From positions 1 through 64,000 of the forward strand of contig CAITNF010000004.1 in NCBI GenBank assembly GCA_903893745.1: a stretch of DNA of 64,000 nt. Reading direction: 5' to 3'. The number at the start of each line of letters is the position of its first letter. Position 1 is the first letter of the stretch. Origin of the DNA: an uncultured Actinomycetes bacterium. Its GTDB lineage: Bacteria; Actinomycetota; Acidimicrobiia; Acidimicrobiales; RAAP-2. Shown one piece after another: positions 42,697 through 53,500 of the stretch. The translations under genes and the position numbers were made by a program. Under the pieces are notes generated by a model. It was not told the DNA's origin. It worked only from the letters and a program-made list of their open reading frames with translations, and searched no databases.

Positions 42697-44018
42697 TGAG
42701 TGAGCAGGACTCTGTAGTTGAGGGACTTCTCGCCAGCGACCCTTCACTGTTTACCGGTGACACCGCTCAACATTCACTCGGTTGGCTACATCATCCCGAG
42801 ATGTATTTCGGCACGTGGCTGGACGAAATCAGCGAGCAGCTGCCAAGACGTCACGATAAAACAGTGCTGCTCGCAATGGGTGGTTCCTCATCGCCCGCCC
42901 GCTTCTTCAACGAATTTCGCCAGTCCGACCTGGTGACCGTTCTCGATACCTCAAATCCGGACTCAATTGCGCAAACGTCATTTCAAGATGTGAACGTCAT
43001 CGCCGCTTCGAAATCTGGAGCCACGATTGAAACGAGTTCTTTGCTAACGCACGCGCTGCATAATGGTCTCTCGGCCAAAGATTTGGTAGTGATTAGCGAC
43101 CCCGGCACCTCGCTTACCAAAGTCGGCGAGTCCCTGGGAGCCCTCACCATTGCTGGTGACCCCCAGACGGGAGGCCGTTTTTCTGGACTCTCCCCCTTCG
43201 GATTAATTCCTGCGCTCTATGCGGGCTGGTCCGCGCCAGAACTGCGACAGCAACTTGCAGCGTGCTGTCTCAACCGTGACCTAGTTGAACGCGCCTGCCG
43301 TGAAGTGCAAGCGCGATCGAGTTCTCTGCAAGATGGAATGGCGTTCTTCTCGCTCCATGCTGATCCAATTAATTCTGGTAGTGCGCTGTGGTTAGAGCAA
43401 TTGATCGCTGAGTCGACTGGAAAGGATCAGAAAGGTTTCATTCCAATTCTCGATACCAGTGAACAGGCAGTCGCGCCTGGGGCAATCCAATACTTTCATC
43501 TCGTGGCGGCGCTCCTTGCGCGAACCATCGGTGTAGACCCGTTCAACCAGCCCAATGTTGAGAGGGCCAAGCGGGACGTTTTGGACCTCCTGAAAAGTCC
43601 CGTTTCGTGGGATGTCCCCCAAGGCGAAATCTCTGGCCTACATCAGGCAATGAGCTCGGCCTCCTATATCGCTCTGCAGGTCTTTGGACCACTCAGCGAC
43701 GCTGATGACCTCATAGCCCTTCGCTCCCACGTGGAGCGGCTCTATGGACCAACCACGGCTAATTTCGGGCCTCGCTACCTCCACTCGACTGGACAGCTCC
43801 ATAAAGGGGGGCCGGCGGGGGTCGTAGCGATCCAACTCGTGATGAAGCCACGCTCAAAGCCAGTAAAAGTAGCCGGTGAGCAGTATTCGTTCCATGACAT
43901 TCATTTCGCTCAAGCTTTGAGCGACCAGCGAGCGATGCAGCAGGCCAATCGCCCGATGTGGCAGTTCATCGTGAATGACCTTAATGAGGCGGCGCGAATT
44001 CTTGCTGTTGAGGCCTAG
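42696..44018 (+). CDS. pgi: glucose-6-phosphate isomerase-like protein
   Basis: The 440-residue protein matches the isomerase half of Tal-Pgi fusion proteins. It has VLLAMGGSSSPARFFNEF and IAASKSGATIETSSLLTHAL (SIS-type phosphate sites) and HSTGQLHKGGPAGVVAIQLV near the C-terminus. It is shorter than classical Pgi (about 550). It converts glucose 6-phosphate and fructose 6-phosphate if active. Coupled to tal by TAATG. Confidence 0.88.
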   Translation: MSEQDSVVEGLLASDPSLFTGDTAQHSLGWLHHPEMYFGTWLDEISEQLPRRHDKTVLLAMGGSSSPARFFNEFRQSDLVTVLDTSNPDSIAQTSFQDVNVIAASKSGATIETSSLLTHALHNGLSAKDLVVISDPGTSLTKVGESLGALTIAGDPQTGGRFSGLSPFGLIPALYAGWSAPELRQQLAACCLNRDLVERACREVQARSSSLQDGMAFFSLHADPINSGSALWLEQLIAESTGKDQKGFIPILDTSEQAVAPGAIQYFHLVAALLARTIGVDPFNQPNVERAKRDVLDLLKSPVSWDVPQGEISGLHQAMSSASYIALQVFGPLSDADDLIALRSHVERLYGPTTANFGPRYLHSTGQLHKGGPAGVVAIQLVMKPRSKPVKVAGEQYSFHDIHFAQALSDQRAMQQANRPMWQFIVNDLNEAARILAVEA

Positions 44019-44021
44019 GAT
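44016..44021 (+). promoter_or_regulatory. -10 box TAGGAT, leaderless start of fbiC
   Basis: TAGGAT overlaps the pgi stop and is followed by six bases and ATG 44028. Confidence 0.5.
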
Positions 44022-44027
44022 GCCCAT

Positions 44028-46289
44028 ATGACAACAGTGGTCACTTCATTTGATGCTTTACGACTTCTGAACAGTTCAGCCGCCGAACTAGGCATCGAAG
44101 CCGTGGCGATCGCGCGAGAGACTCATGGCTTTCAGGCAACGTACTCACCCAAAGTCTTCATTCCACTCACCAAGTTATGTCGAGACCGTTGCGGTTACTG
44201 CACTTTTGCGCAGGCACCCGCCCGAGTTACCTCTCCTTACTTAGCGCTCGATGAAGTCATGGCTATCGCGCAAGATGGACTCGCCGCAGGCTGTACTGAA
44301 GCACTCTTCACCCTGGGTGAACGGCCAGAACTGCGTTACGACGAAGCTGCGCGGTGGCTTGCGGCCCGTGGCTATCAGTCAACCGTTGATTATGTCGCGA
44401 GCGCCGCTCAGATGGTGCTCGAATCGACCGGTCTGCTTCCGCACATCAATGCTGGAGCGCTCTACCAACACGAGTTGACGCAACTGCGTGCGGTGAGCGC
44501 ATCACAGGGAATGATGATGGAATCGTTAGCGGAACTTCCGGCGCATCGACTCGCACCCGACAAGAAGCCCGAGCGTCGACTGGACACCCTTCGACTCGCT
44601 GGAGAACTCGCCATACCCTTCACCACGGGACTTCTAGTTGGCATCGGCGAGAGCCGAGAAAGTCGCCTGGAAACCCTCCAGGCGATTCGTGATTCACACG
44701 AACAGTTTGGCCACGTGCAAGAGGTCATCATCCAGAACTTCTTGCCCAAGCCGGGTACGGCTATGGCGAAGGAGCAACGTCCCACTGACGAAGACTTCCA
44801 TTGGACTATTGCCGCAGCCCGAATCATCCTTCAACCCTCAATTCACCTACAAGCGCCCCCAAATCTCAGCGACGATCCAACGCGACTCCTCGATTTCGGT
44901 ATTGATGACTTTGGTGGAATTTCACCAGTAACGATCGATCACGTCAATCCTGAACGCAGCTGGCCAGCCATAGCCAGTCTTCGTGCCGAATGTGAACAGC
45001 GTGGCGTCAACTTGGTCCCCCGTTTGACGGTCTACCCATCCTTCGTCAATTCGCAAACACCGTTCCTCGATGACGCAGTTCGGCCCACCGTGCTCGCCCA
45101 GTCTGATGCAATGTTTCTTGCTCGCAATGACGCGTGGGCGTCGGGCAGCGAAGTCACACCACCAACAATTTCATCTTCGGTGCTGCGCACCGAGCCGGTC
45201 GCACAGATTCTTCGTCGCTACGAGCCTGGCTATGAATTTGAAAAAGCTGAACTGGTCACGTTGTTCGAAGCGCGAGAAGGTGATGTTCGCGCCATAACCG
45301 AGCTCGCCAATGAAGTTCGCCAAGTGTTGGTGGGCGATCCAATTAGTTTTGTCATCAATCGCAACATTAACTACACGAATGTCTGCACCTTTAAGTGCCG
45401 ATTCTGCGCATTTTCGAAGGGTCCACTTTCGCTAAACCTTCGAGGCGATCCCTATCTTTTGACCCTCGATCAAATTAGCGAACGCGTTCGAGAGGCTGAG
45501 CAGCGAGGTGCCACCGAAGTCTGTCTTCAAGGTGGCATTCATCCTAAGTTTGACGGTGAGTACTACGTCGACGTCATCGCCGCGGTTCGAGCAGGATCGC
45601 CGAATATTCATATTCATGCGTTCAGCGCCCTTGAAGTATTTGAAGGCGCACGACGTTCCAATCAGGATTTAACGACCTATTTGACGCGACTAAAAGATGC
45701 CGGTTTGCGGACCCTGCCCGGAACTGCCGCGGAAATTCTGGTGGACGAGATTCGCACAATTCTTTGTCCGGACAAAATCTCTTCCGATCAATGGCTTGAT
45801 GTGCATCGTGCCGCACACAGTGTCGGCTTGAACTCTAATGTGACGATCATGTTCGGGGCTATCGAGAGTGCCGACAGTTGGGCCACGCATCTACTTCGAA
45901 CGAGACAACTTCAACAAGAAACCGGCGGCTTTACGGAGTTCGTGCCACTGCCCTTCGTGCATATGGCTACCCCCTTATTTCTGAAAGGGCGCAGCCGCAA
46001 GGGCCCAACTTTCAGGGAGGCACTACTCATGCACGCCGTAGCTCGTCTCCACTACGCCACGGTGATTGACAACATTCAGGTCAGTTGGGTCAAGATGGGA
46101 GTGGCCGGTTCACGGCGAATCCTGGAGGCAGGGGCGAACGACTTGGGCGGAACACTGATGGACGAGAACATCTCTCGAGCTGCGGGCGCCGCCCATGGCC
46201 AAGAGATGGACGTTGACACGCTTCGCGACCTTGTAGCGCCTCTCAATCGTCCGCTCCACCAGCGCAACACCTTGTATCAAACGCTGTGA
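44028..46289 (+). CDS. fbiC: FO synthase (CofG/CofH fusion)
   Basis: The 753-residue protein fuses two radical-SAM enzymes that make the deazaflavin FO of coenzyme F420 from tyrosine and a pyrimidine. The CofG half has C51-x3-C55-x2-C58 (LCRDRCGYCTF); the CofH half has C453-x3-C457-x2-C460 (VCTFKCRFCAF). It is about 100 residues shorter than mycobacterial FbiC. Its position after pgi is notable because F420 is reduced by glucose-6-phosphate in actinobacteria. The stop overlaps the LOG gene as GTGA. Confidence 0.95.
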   Translation: MTTVVTSFDALRLLNSSAAELGIEAVAIARETHGFQATYSPKVFIPLTKLCRDRCGYCTFAQAPARVTSPYLALDEVMAIAQDGLAAGCTEALFTLGERPELRYDEAARWLAARGYQSTVDYVASAAQMVLESTGLLPHINAGALYQHELTQLRAVSASQGMMMESLAELPAHRLAPDKKPERRLDTLRLAGELAIPFTTGLLVGIGESRESRLETLQAIRDSHEQFGHVQEVIIQNFLPKPGTAMAKEQRPTDEDFHWTIAAARIILQPSIHLQAPPNLSDDPTRLLDFGIDDFGGISPVTIDHVNPERSWPAIASLRAECEQRGVNLVPRLTVYPSFVNSQTPFLDDAVRPTVLAQSDAMFLARNDAWASGSEVTPPTISSSVLRTEPVAQILRRYEPGYEFEKAELVTLFEAREGDVRAITELANEVRQVLVGDPISFVINRNINYTNVCTFKCRFCAFSKGPLSLNLRGDPYLLTLDQISERVREAEQRGATEVCLQGGIHPKFDGEYYVDVIAAVRAGSPNIHIHAFSALEVFEGARRSNQDLTTYLTRLKDAGLRTLPGTAAEILVDEIRTILCPDKISSDQWLDVHRAAHSVGLNSNVTIMFGAIESADSWATHLLRTRQLQQETGGFTEFVPLPFVHMATPLFLKGRSRKGPTFREALLMHAVARLHYATVIDNIQVSWVKMGVAGSRRILEAGANDLGGTLMDENISRAAGAAHGQEMDVDTLRDLVAPLNRPLHQRNTLYQTL

Positions 46290-47245
46290 CGAGTTCGCAG
46301 TCCGGTGGCGTCGACGACGACACAACGGGAGTTCGCTCTGCCCTACTCGCCGCGCTTCAACGCCGAATGGATTCGATCACCGCAGGCGAATCGACCACTA
46401 ATGATCTCCAGGTAGCTCTGACGGTTCTCGACGAGCTGCTCGAAGCCGCCCGGGTTTTTTCGCCGTGGCGAGAACAGCCAAAACTCACCATCTTCGGGTC
46501 CGCGCGCACGAAGCCATCTCACGTGCTCTACGAGATGGCCGAGCAGTTGAGTCGTGAGATGGCCACGCGGGGCTGGATAACGGTTTCAGGCGCCGGTCCA
46601 GGGATTATGGAAGCTTCAGCTAAGGGTGCGGGTATTGGCCACACGCTAGGCGTGAACATAGATCTGCCCTTTGAACAGAACGCGAATCCCTACATCGATG
46701 CGGAATCTCGGCTGGTCGCAATGAAGTACTTCTTCACTCGTAAAGTTGCGTTGACGCGTGAGTCAATCGCGTTTGTGGTATTTCCTGGAGGACTCGGAAC
46801 CTTAGACGAGCTCTTTGAACTACTTACGTTGATGCACACCGGAAAGAGCAAACCAGCACCGGTGGTGCTGGTTGAAGAACCTGGTGGAAGTTACTGGAAT
46901 CAGTGGCTGGTCTTTATGCGTGATGCGGTGATGGATTCTGGATACCTTGATCAAAAGGATGCTTGCCTGTTCTCTCTCTGCCAGTCAGTGCCCTCGGTCA
47001 TTGGTGAGATCGAACGTTTCTACACCAATTACCAGAGTTTCACCCTTGACGGTGCACGAGGATTGATACAGCTACGAACACGGCCGACGCCTCTTCAATT
47101 AGAGAAAACGGCAGAGATGTTTCCTATGTTCAACAGAGTTGAAGGCATCAAATGCGACGGTTCGAGTCTCACCTTCGACTTTGATGGGCGAAACTACGTA
47201 AATTTACGACTACTAATTGACGAAGTGAATCGCTGGACGCCTTAG
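46286..47245 (+). CDS. LOG-family nucleotide phosphoribohydrolase-like protein
   Basis: The 319-residue protein belongs to the LOG (lysine-decarboxylase-like) family, with the motif PGGLGTLDELFELLTLMHTGK and SGAGPGIMEASAKGA. Related proteins cleave nucleoside 5'-monophosphates such as cytokinin ribotides; the bacterial role is uncertain. A C-terminal extension of about 70 residues is unusual for the short LOG type. It starts at GTG 46286, coupled to fbiC. Its stop shares TTAG with the convergent 64-aa gene. Confidence 0.88.
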   Translation: MTSSQSGGVDDDTTGVRSALLAALQRRMDSITAGESTTNDLQVALTVLDELLEAARVFSPWREQPKLTIFGSARTKPSHVLYEMAEQLSREMATRGWITVSGAGPGIMEASAKGAGIGHTLGVNIDLPFEQNANPYIDAESRLVAMKYFFTRKVALTRESIAFVVFPGGLGTLDELFELLTLMHTGKSKPAPVVLVEEPGGSYWNQWLVFMRDAVMDSGYLDQKDACLFSLCQSVPSVIGEIERFYTNYQSFTLDGARGLIQLRTRPTPLQLEKTAEMFPMFNRVEGIKCDGSSLTFDFDGRNYVNLRLLIDEVNRWTP

Positions 47246-47436
47246 TCGTCACTTTTGCGCAGCAACATCTCAGCCTTTTGCAGTGACCGGCGAACCATGG
47301 AAAGGCGTCGTTCGGTGGCCTTAGCCTGCGCTGGACTTTCATCACGAAGCTGTTCACGAACTGCACTAAATATGGCATCGCTCACGCGACTTTCGAGCTG
47401 CGCAACTTCATCGGCAAGTTCGCCGAAATCCGTCAT
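47242..47436 (-). CDS. 64-residue coiled-coil-like protein
   Basis: The small protein is helical and charged (ADEVAQLESRVSDAIFSAVR and SMVRRSLQKAEMLLRKSDD). Its ATG overlaps the acyl-CoA ligase stop as ATGA, and its stop is shared with the convergent LOG gene, so it is very probably translated. It has no membrane segment or metal motif. Not recognised. Confidence 0.65.
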   Translation of the reverse strand: MTDFGELADEVAQLESRVSDAIFSAVREQLRDESPAQAKATERRLSMVRRSLQKAEMLLRKSDD

Positions 47437-49052
47437 GATGTGAGCGTTACGACGTCGAGCTCTCCCGCGGCATACTGGGCCCGTAGTACTTTCTTATCGA
47501 ACTTGCCCACACTGGTCTTGGGCACGACATCGATAAAGGTCCAGCGTTCGGGAATCCACCACTTCGCCACGTGCTGGGCGAGAAAATCGCGAAGTTCCTC
47601 TGGCGAAGCAGTCGCTCCAGGGCGTAGCACCACGCAGCAGAGAGGGCGCTCTTGCCATTTCTGGTCGGGTACGGCAATGACGGCGGCCTCAAATACAGCC
47701 GGGTGTGCCATCATTGCTCCCTCAATCTCAACGGAGCTAATCCACTCACCGCCCGATTTAATGACATCTTTCGTGCGATCACTAATGACCATAAAGCCCA
47801 GCGCATCGAGTGTGCCAATATCGCCCGTTCGTAGCCATCCGTCGTGAAACTTCTCCGGGTCATCAACGCCGTAATACGAACCAGTTATCCACGGGCCTCG
47901 TATCTCGAATTCACCGATAGTTTTGCCATCGTGTCCCAGATCGTTACCCTCGTCATCAGTGATTCGTATGTCAACACCAGCCACCACTCGACCAGCTTTG
48001 ACCCGAAAGTCAATCTCCTGGTCTACCGGTACGCCATAGGGCGGCAACGAGACTGCCGCCAATGGGCTCGTCTCGGTCATTCCCCAACCCTGGATGACGT
48101 CGACGCCGTACTTATCTCGGTAGGCCTCAATCAAGTGACGCGGCACAGCTGAGCCACCAGCCAGAATTGCTCGCAGACTGGACAGATCAGCTGTCGGATC
48201 GGCCTCAGCGACCGAGAGTACGTCGTTCCAAATGGTGGGCACTCCCAGCGAAATCGTTGGACGTAACTCCTTAATCAATTTAAGTAGCGGCGCCCCTTGG
48301 AGAAACATCTGCGGCATAATTAATTCCGTACCCGCCATGAAGGCCGTGTACGCAGCCCCCCACGCGTTGACGTGGAACATCGGCACAATCAGCAGACATC
48401 GATCTCGCTCACAAAGACCAATACTGTTCGAGGTCGTAGACGCGAGAGAGTGCAACCACATTGAGCGGTGCGAGTAGACCACACCTTTGGGATTACCCGT
48501 CGTACCACTCGTGTAACACATGATTGCGGCTTGTCGCTCGTCAAGGTCGGGCCACACAAAACCGGGCTTCTCTGCTGACAGCAATGTCTCATAGTCGAGA
48601 GTCGGGCCTAACAGGCCCTCGGTGTCGGGACCATTAACAATGATTGATTTCACCGATGGAATTTGATCGCGAACCTTGGCGAGGAGAGGTATCAACGTGC
48701 TGTCGATGATTATTACTTCATCTTGCGCGTGATTGATTACGTAAGCAAGCTGCTCGGGAAATAACCTGATGTTTAAGGTATGCAGTACTGCACCCATACA
48801 GGGAACAGCAATATAAGCTTCGAGATGAGATTGGTTGTTCCACATGAACGTGCCAACTCGCGTGTCGGAGGTGACACCAATTTTGCTGAGGGCACTCGCC
48901 AACTGCTCAGCCCTTTTGGAAATCTGAAAGAACGTCGCCTCGTTGATACCTTCGGGCGTCACGGTTATTACCTTTTTATCGGCGTAGATCCATTCCCCAT
49001 GGCGGACCAAGTCGCGCAGTAGCAGTGGTCCGTCTTGCATAGTGCTGAGCAT
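47433..49052 (-). CDS. fatty-acyl-CoA ligase (AMP-binding)
   Basis: The 539-residue ANL-superfamily enzyme activates a carboxylic acid as acyl-AMP and then acyl-CoA. It has the P-loop CYTSGTTGNPKGVVYSHRS, the WGMTE motif (IQGWGMTETSPLAAVS), WLRTGDIGTLD, and a C-terminal Lys in KTSVGKFDKKVLR. Long- or medium-chain fatty acid is the likely substrate. It starts at ATG 49052 and is followed by the 64-aa gene. Confidence 0.92.
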   Translation of the reverse strand: MLSTMQDGPLLLRDLVRHGEWIYADKKVITVTPEGINEATFFQISKRAEQLASALSKIGVTSDTRVGTFMWNNQSHLEAYIAVPCMGAVLHTLNIRLFPEQLAYVINHAQDEVIIIDSTLIPLLAKVRDQIPSVKSIIVNGPDTEGLLGPTLDYETLLSAEKPGFVWPDLDERQAAIMCYTSGTTGNPKGVVYSHRSMWLHSLASTTSNSIGLCERDRCLLIVPMFHVNAWGAAYTAFMAGTELIMPQMFLQGAPLLKLIKELRPTISLGVPTIWNDVLSVAEADPTADLSSLRAILAGGSAVPRHLIEAYRDKYGVDVIQGWGMTETSPLAAVSLPPYGVPVDQEIDFRVKAGRVVAGVDIRITDDEGNDLGHDGKTIGEFEIRGPWITGSYYGVDDPEKFHDGWLRTGDIGTLDALGFMVISDRTKDVIKSGGEWISSVEIEGAMMAHPAVFEAAVIAVPDQKWQERPLCCVVLRPGATASPEELRDFLAQHVAKWWIPERWTFIDVVPKTSVGKFDKKVLRAQYAAGELDVVTLTS

Positions 49053-49108
49053 TGAATTCCCCCAAGTCAGGTTCCATCACAGATGCTACAAACTATGGCG
49101 CGATTCGT

Positions 49109-50536
49109 CTACCAGGACTTCTCATTCGGAGAAACGGGATGGGGCAGATTCGAGTGCCCTTGGAGTGTTTGGTCTATGGCGTGGGCCGCGCTGCGACCCT
49201 CCGCAATCGCCCACACGATCAGGCTCTGACCCCTCACCGCGTCACCGCAGGCAAAAACTGGGGCCATCCCCTCGATTGAAGAAACCCGCCAGGAGTCGTC
49301 GACGGCGAGCGTGGATTGCGTGGTGGTGTAGGGCAAATCGTTGAGACCCAAGCCGTCGAGCTCCGGCCCGATAAAACCAGCAGCAATCAACACGAGATCT
49401 GCCGGTCGCACGACCACTTCATTGGTGGTGAGGTCGCGCAGCGAAATCGAACGGACGTAGTCGGGGCCATTAAATTCCATAGTTTCCGTTGAAAACAGTC
49501 GCTCCCCTCCTTCATCATGGGCCGAGGTGATCTTGAAGACACGAGCCATGGTGGGCCAAGGTTGCTCCGCGGGCCGCGAGTCCGGTGGACGGTCCAGGAT
49601 TTCGATTTGGATGATTGAGGCGGCACCCTGTCGATGCGCCGTACCCAGACAGTCCGCCCCGGTGTCGCCTCCGCCGAGGATTATGACGTGCAGCCCCTCG
49701 GCGCTGATTTGAGATTCCTTACCTTGGTGAACTGCTCGATTCGAAGTCTCTAAGTAGTGCATTGCCGGAAAGACGCCCACCAAATCGCTACCGGGCACGC
49801 CAATGAGACGTGGTCGGGTGGAACCCAGGGCCAGGAGAACTGCGTCATTATTACGCTGAAGATCAGCCAGGGGAACGCCACCCCGTCCGATAGTGGTGTT
49901 CGTGTAGAACTTGATACCGTCGGCTTCCATCACGGCTAAACGACGGTCGAGTACTGACTTTTCAAGTTTGAACTCCGGAATTCCATAACGAAGCAGGCCG
50001 CCGATTGCGTCACTTCGTTCATACACCGTCACGGCGTGTCCGACACTTCGAAGCTGTGCTGCAGCAGCGAGCCCCGCTGGTCCCGATCCGACGACGGCGA
50101 CACGCCAGCCAGTATCACTGGCGGTGGCTTGACTAACTGGATGGTGGCCTTCAAAAGCGTGTTCCGCAACTTCGTACTCGAGTCGCTCAATAGTGACTGG
50201 ATCACTTCCAATTCCTAAGACGCAGGCTGACTCGCACGGAGCTGGACAAAGACGGCCAGTAAATTCCGGGAAATTATTCGTGCTGAACAGCTGGTGTGCC
50301 GCCACTTCCCATTTGGCGTGAAATACCGCGTCGTTAAAAACTGGAATACGGTTTCCAAGTGGGCAACCCTGCATGCAGAAAGGAATGCCACAATCCATAC
50401 ATCGCGCACCTTGTTCCGCAAGGTCCGTATCGCTTTGAGGCTCGTACACTTCGCGCCAGTCACGCAGTCGCACGGGCACCGGTCGCATGGCCGGACCCCG
50501 TCGCGCGAATTCAATGAAGCCAGTTGGTTTACCCAT
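49109..50536 (-). CDS. gltD: glutamate synthase small subunit
   Basis: The 475-residue FAD/Fe-S subunit feeds electrons from NADPH to GltB. It has CMDCGIPFCMQGCPLGNRIP for Fe-S binding, the FAD loop VAVVGSGPAGLAAAAQLRS and the NADPH loop VIILGGGDTGADCLGTAHR. It starts at ATG 50536, overlapping the end of gltB by eight bases, an arrangement that implies coupled translation. A GarA homologue, whose relatives control GOGAT, is encoded at 6079. Confidence 0.95.
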   Translation of the reverse strand: MGKPTGFIEFARRGPAMRPVPVRLRDWREVYEPQSDTDLAEQGARCMDCGIPFCMQGCPLGNRIPVFNDAVFHAKWEVAAHQLFSTNNFPEFTGRLCPAPCESACVLGIGSDPVTIERLEYEVAEHAFEGHHPVSQATASDTGWRVAVVGSGPAGLAAAAQLRSVGHAVTVYERSDAIGGLLRYGIPEFKLEKSVLDRRLAVMEADGIKFYTNTTIGRGGVPLADLQRNNDAVLLALGSTRPRLIGVPGSDLVGVFPAMHYLETSNRAVHQGKESQISAEGLHVIILGGGDTGADCLGTAHRQGAASIIQIEILDRPPDSRPAEQPWPTMARVFKITSAHDEGGERLFSTETMEFNGPDYVRSISLRDLTTNEVVVRPADLVLIAAGFIGPELDGLGLNDLPYTTTQSTLAVDDSWRVSSIEGMAPVFACGDAVRGQSLIVWAIAEGRSAAHAIDQTLQGHSNLPHPVSPNEKSW

Positions 50537-53500
50537 TTCGCAACTCGTCTCGAACACGCTGATATTCCGAAGTTTCTATTCGAACAAAATGCTGCCGTGC
50601 TTCACGCCACGAGTCCACGATTGACCGTGCCACGACTGAATCAGTTTCTTGCGCGAAACGAGTGACCAAAGCCAGAAGAAAGTTATCGTCCCCATATTCC
50701 AGGGGATCTATTTCGTAGACGCCAGAACTGAGGTGAGTGTAAACCTTTTCGTCGGGATCGAACAGATACAGCGTTCCACCAGACATTCCCGCTGCGAGAT
50801 TGCGTCCAACGTCACCCAAGATGACAACTACCCCACCGGTCATGTACTCACAAGCGTGATCGCCGGCTCCTTCGACCACAATTGTTGCTCCGGAGTTTCT
50901 GACGCCACACCGCTCGCCGACCACGCCGCTCGCGAAAATCTCACCGCTGGTGGCCCCGTAGCCAATAACGTTTCCGGCGATTACGTTCGTATTACTTAGG
51001 AATGTTGAAGTCTCAAATGGGCGCAGGATAATCCGACCGCCCGAAAGACCCTTACCCATGTAGTCATTGGCATCGCCGCTGAGTCGAATAGTCATACCTG
51101 CGGGGATGAAGGCCCCGAGACTTTGACCAGATGAACCTCGAAGATTCAGCGTTACTCGGTTCTCTGCCAAATCTTCCGGTCCCAGTAAGCGGGTCAAAGC
51201 ACTTCCCGTCAACGTTCCCACGGCCCGGTTCACGTTGCTCACGGTACCCGAGTACGTGAACTGTTCTCCGCGGCTCACCGAAGCTACGGCCTCCTCCAAG
51301 TACTTATGATCGAGTGCGTCTTCAAGTCCGTGGTCTTGGCTGAGACTCTGACGACGTTGGTCGAGTGGAACTAGTTGCAATAAAGCGCTGAGGTCCAAAC
51401 CCGACTCGAACTGGTCTGAACTTCGTAGTGAAATTTTCGAAGTGTCACCTATCAACTCGTCGAGCGTGCTGATGCCCAACAGTGCCAGATTTTCGCGGAC
51501 TTCTTCGGCAATGAATTCAAAGAAATTCTCCACGAATTCGGGCTGGCCGGTGAATCGTTCGCGCAACTTGGGATTCTGAGTAGCAATCCCCACCGGACAC
51601 GTGTCCAAGTGGCACACGCGCATCATCACGCACCCCGATACCACTAGAGGGGCAGTGGCAAAACCAAACTCTTCCGCTCCCAGCAACGCAGCAATGATGA
51701 CGTCTCGCCCAGTTTTCAGTTGACCGTCTACTTGCAGCACGACACGACTGCGAAGACCATTTTGAGCAAGCGTCTGATGCGCTTCGGCCAGGCCCATCTC
51801 CCATGGAGTGCCCGCATGTTTGAGCGAGGTGAGTGGGGCCGCACCGGTGCCACCATCGTGCCCAGAGATCAAGATGATGTCGGCGTGGGTTTTGGCAACT
51901 CCGGCGGCAATGGTGCCGACACCTTGCTCAGAAACTAACTTCACGTGAATACGAGCCTGATCATTCGCATTCTTGAGGTCGAAGATCAGCTGCTTTAGGT
52001 CCTCAATTGAGTAAATGTCGTGATGCGGAGGTGGCGAGATCAGTCCCACGCCCGGTGTCGAGTGTCGCGTTTTAGCAATCCACGGATAGACCTTCGTGCC
52101 GGGAAGTTGACCGCCCTCGCCCGGTTTTGCGCCTTGCGCCACTTTGATCTGCAAATCATCGGCAGCTACGAGGTACCGGCTCGTTACGCCAAAGCGTCCC
52201 GAAGCAACTTGTTTAATCGCCGAGCGTCGATTGAATAGCGGATCAGAGGTGTCGAAGCGGTCTTCGTCTTCGCCCCCCTCACCAGTATTGGACTTGCCAC
52301 CAATTCGATTCATTGCGATGGCCAGAGTGGTGTGCGCTTCAGATGAAATTGAACCGTACGACATCGCCCCAGTCGAGAATCGCTTCATGATCGATGCCAC
52401 ACTCTCAACTTGGTCAAGAGGCAGTGGGCTCGACGCTGGCACTAGGTCCATGAGACCTCGAAGTGTCACCGGCGCCCTCGTTTGATCATCAATGAGCGCG
52501 GTGTACTCCTTAAAGATGTCGAATCGTTTTTCTCGAGTGGCGTGCTGGAGTTTCTGCACTGTCCGAGGATTGAAAAGGTGAATCTCTCCGTCACGACGCC
52601 ACTGGTAGTCACCTCGATTCGAGAGTTCTACCGGTTCGCCGGGCATGGGCGCGTAGGCACCACGATGGAGAGCCAAAACGTCCGAGGCGAGTTTGTTCAG
52701 CGAGATACCGCCAATTCGAGCCTTCGTTCCCGGAAAGTAACTCTCGAGGATGTTGTCACCCACACCCACGGCCTCGAACAGTTGTGAGCCCACGTAGCTG
52801 GCTACGGTACTCACGCCCATCTTTGACATCACTTTAACTATTCCCTTATTGAGCGCTTTGCCATATTGGTACCGAGCATCGAAGGCCGACTCCGTCGTCA
52901 GCTCCCCTTCAACAACCAGTGCGTCAATGGACTCATAGGCGAGGTAGGGACAGACCGCAGATGCGCCAAAGCCCAACAGCAGGGCTACGTGGTGCACTTC
53001 GCGTACATCTCCCGCCTCAAGAATGAGAGCGGCCGACGTCCGCAAGTGCACGTCGACGAGTCGGTGGTGGACCGCCGAAGTAAGCAGCAGGCTCGGAATA
53101 GCCGCGAGATCTTTTGAGGTATTTCGGTCCGACAGAATAATTACGTTGGCGCCAGCCTTAATGTCGGCCACTACTTGGTCACAGACGCGATTTATAGCCT
53201 GTTCAAGTCGCGCACCCGGTGCATCTAATCCGTGGGCAGAAAAAAGCCCGTCAACAACGACGGTTTTGAAGCCGTGGGCAAGTGAACTTTCCTCCAGGTA
53301 ACGGATCTTTGCTAACTCGTCAATACTCAATATTGGTGACGGCAAGACAATTTGGTGGCAATGTGCGGGTGTTTCGGAGAGCAGATTCTCTTCGCCACCG
53401 AGAGTTACTCGGGTTGACGTAACCAACTCTTCGCGAATTGCGTCAAGAGGTGGATTGGTAACTTGCGCAAAGAGCTGCGTGAAGTAATCGAAAAGACTTC

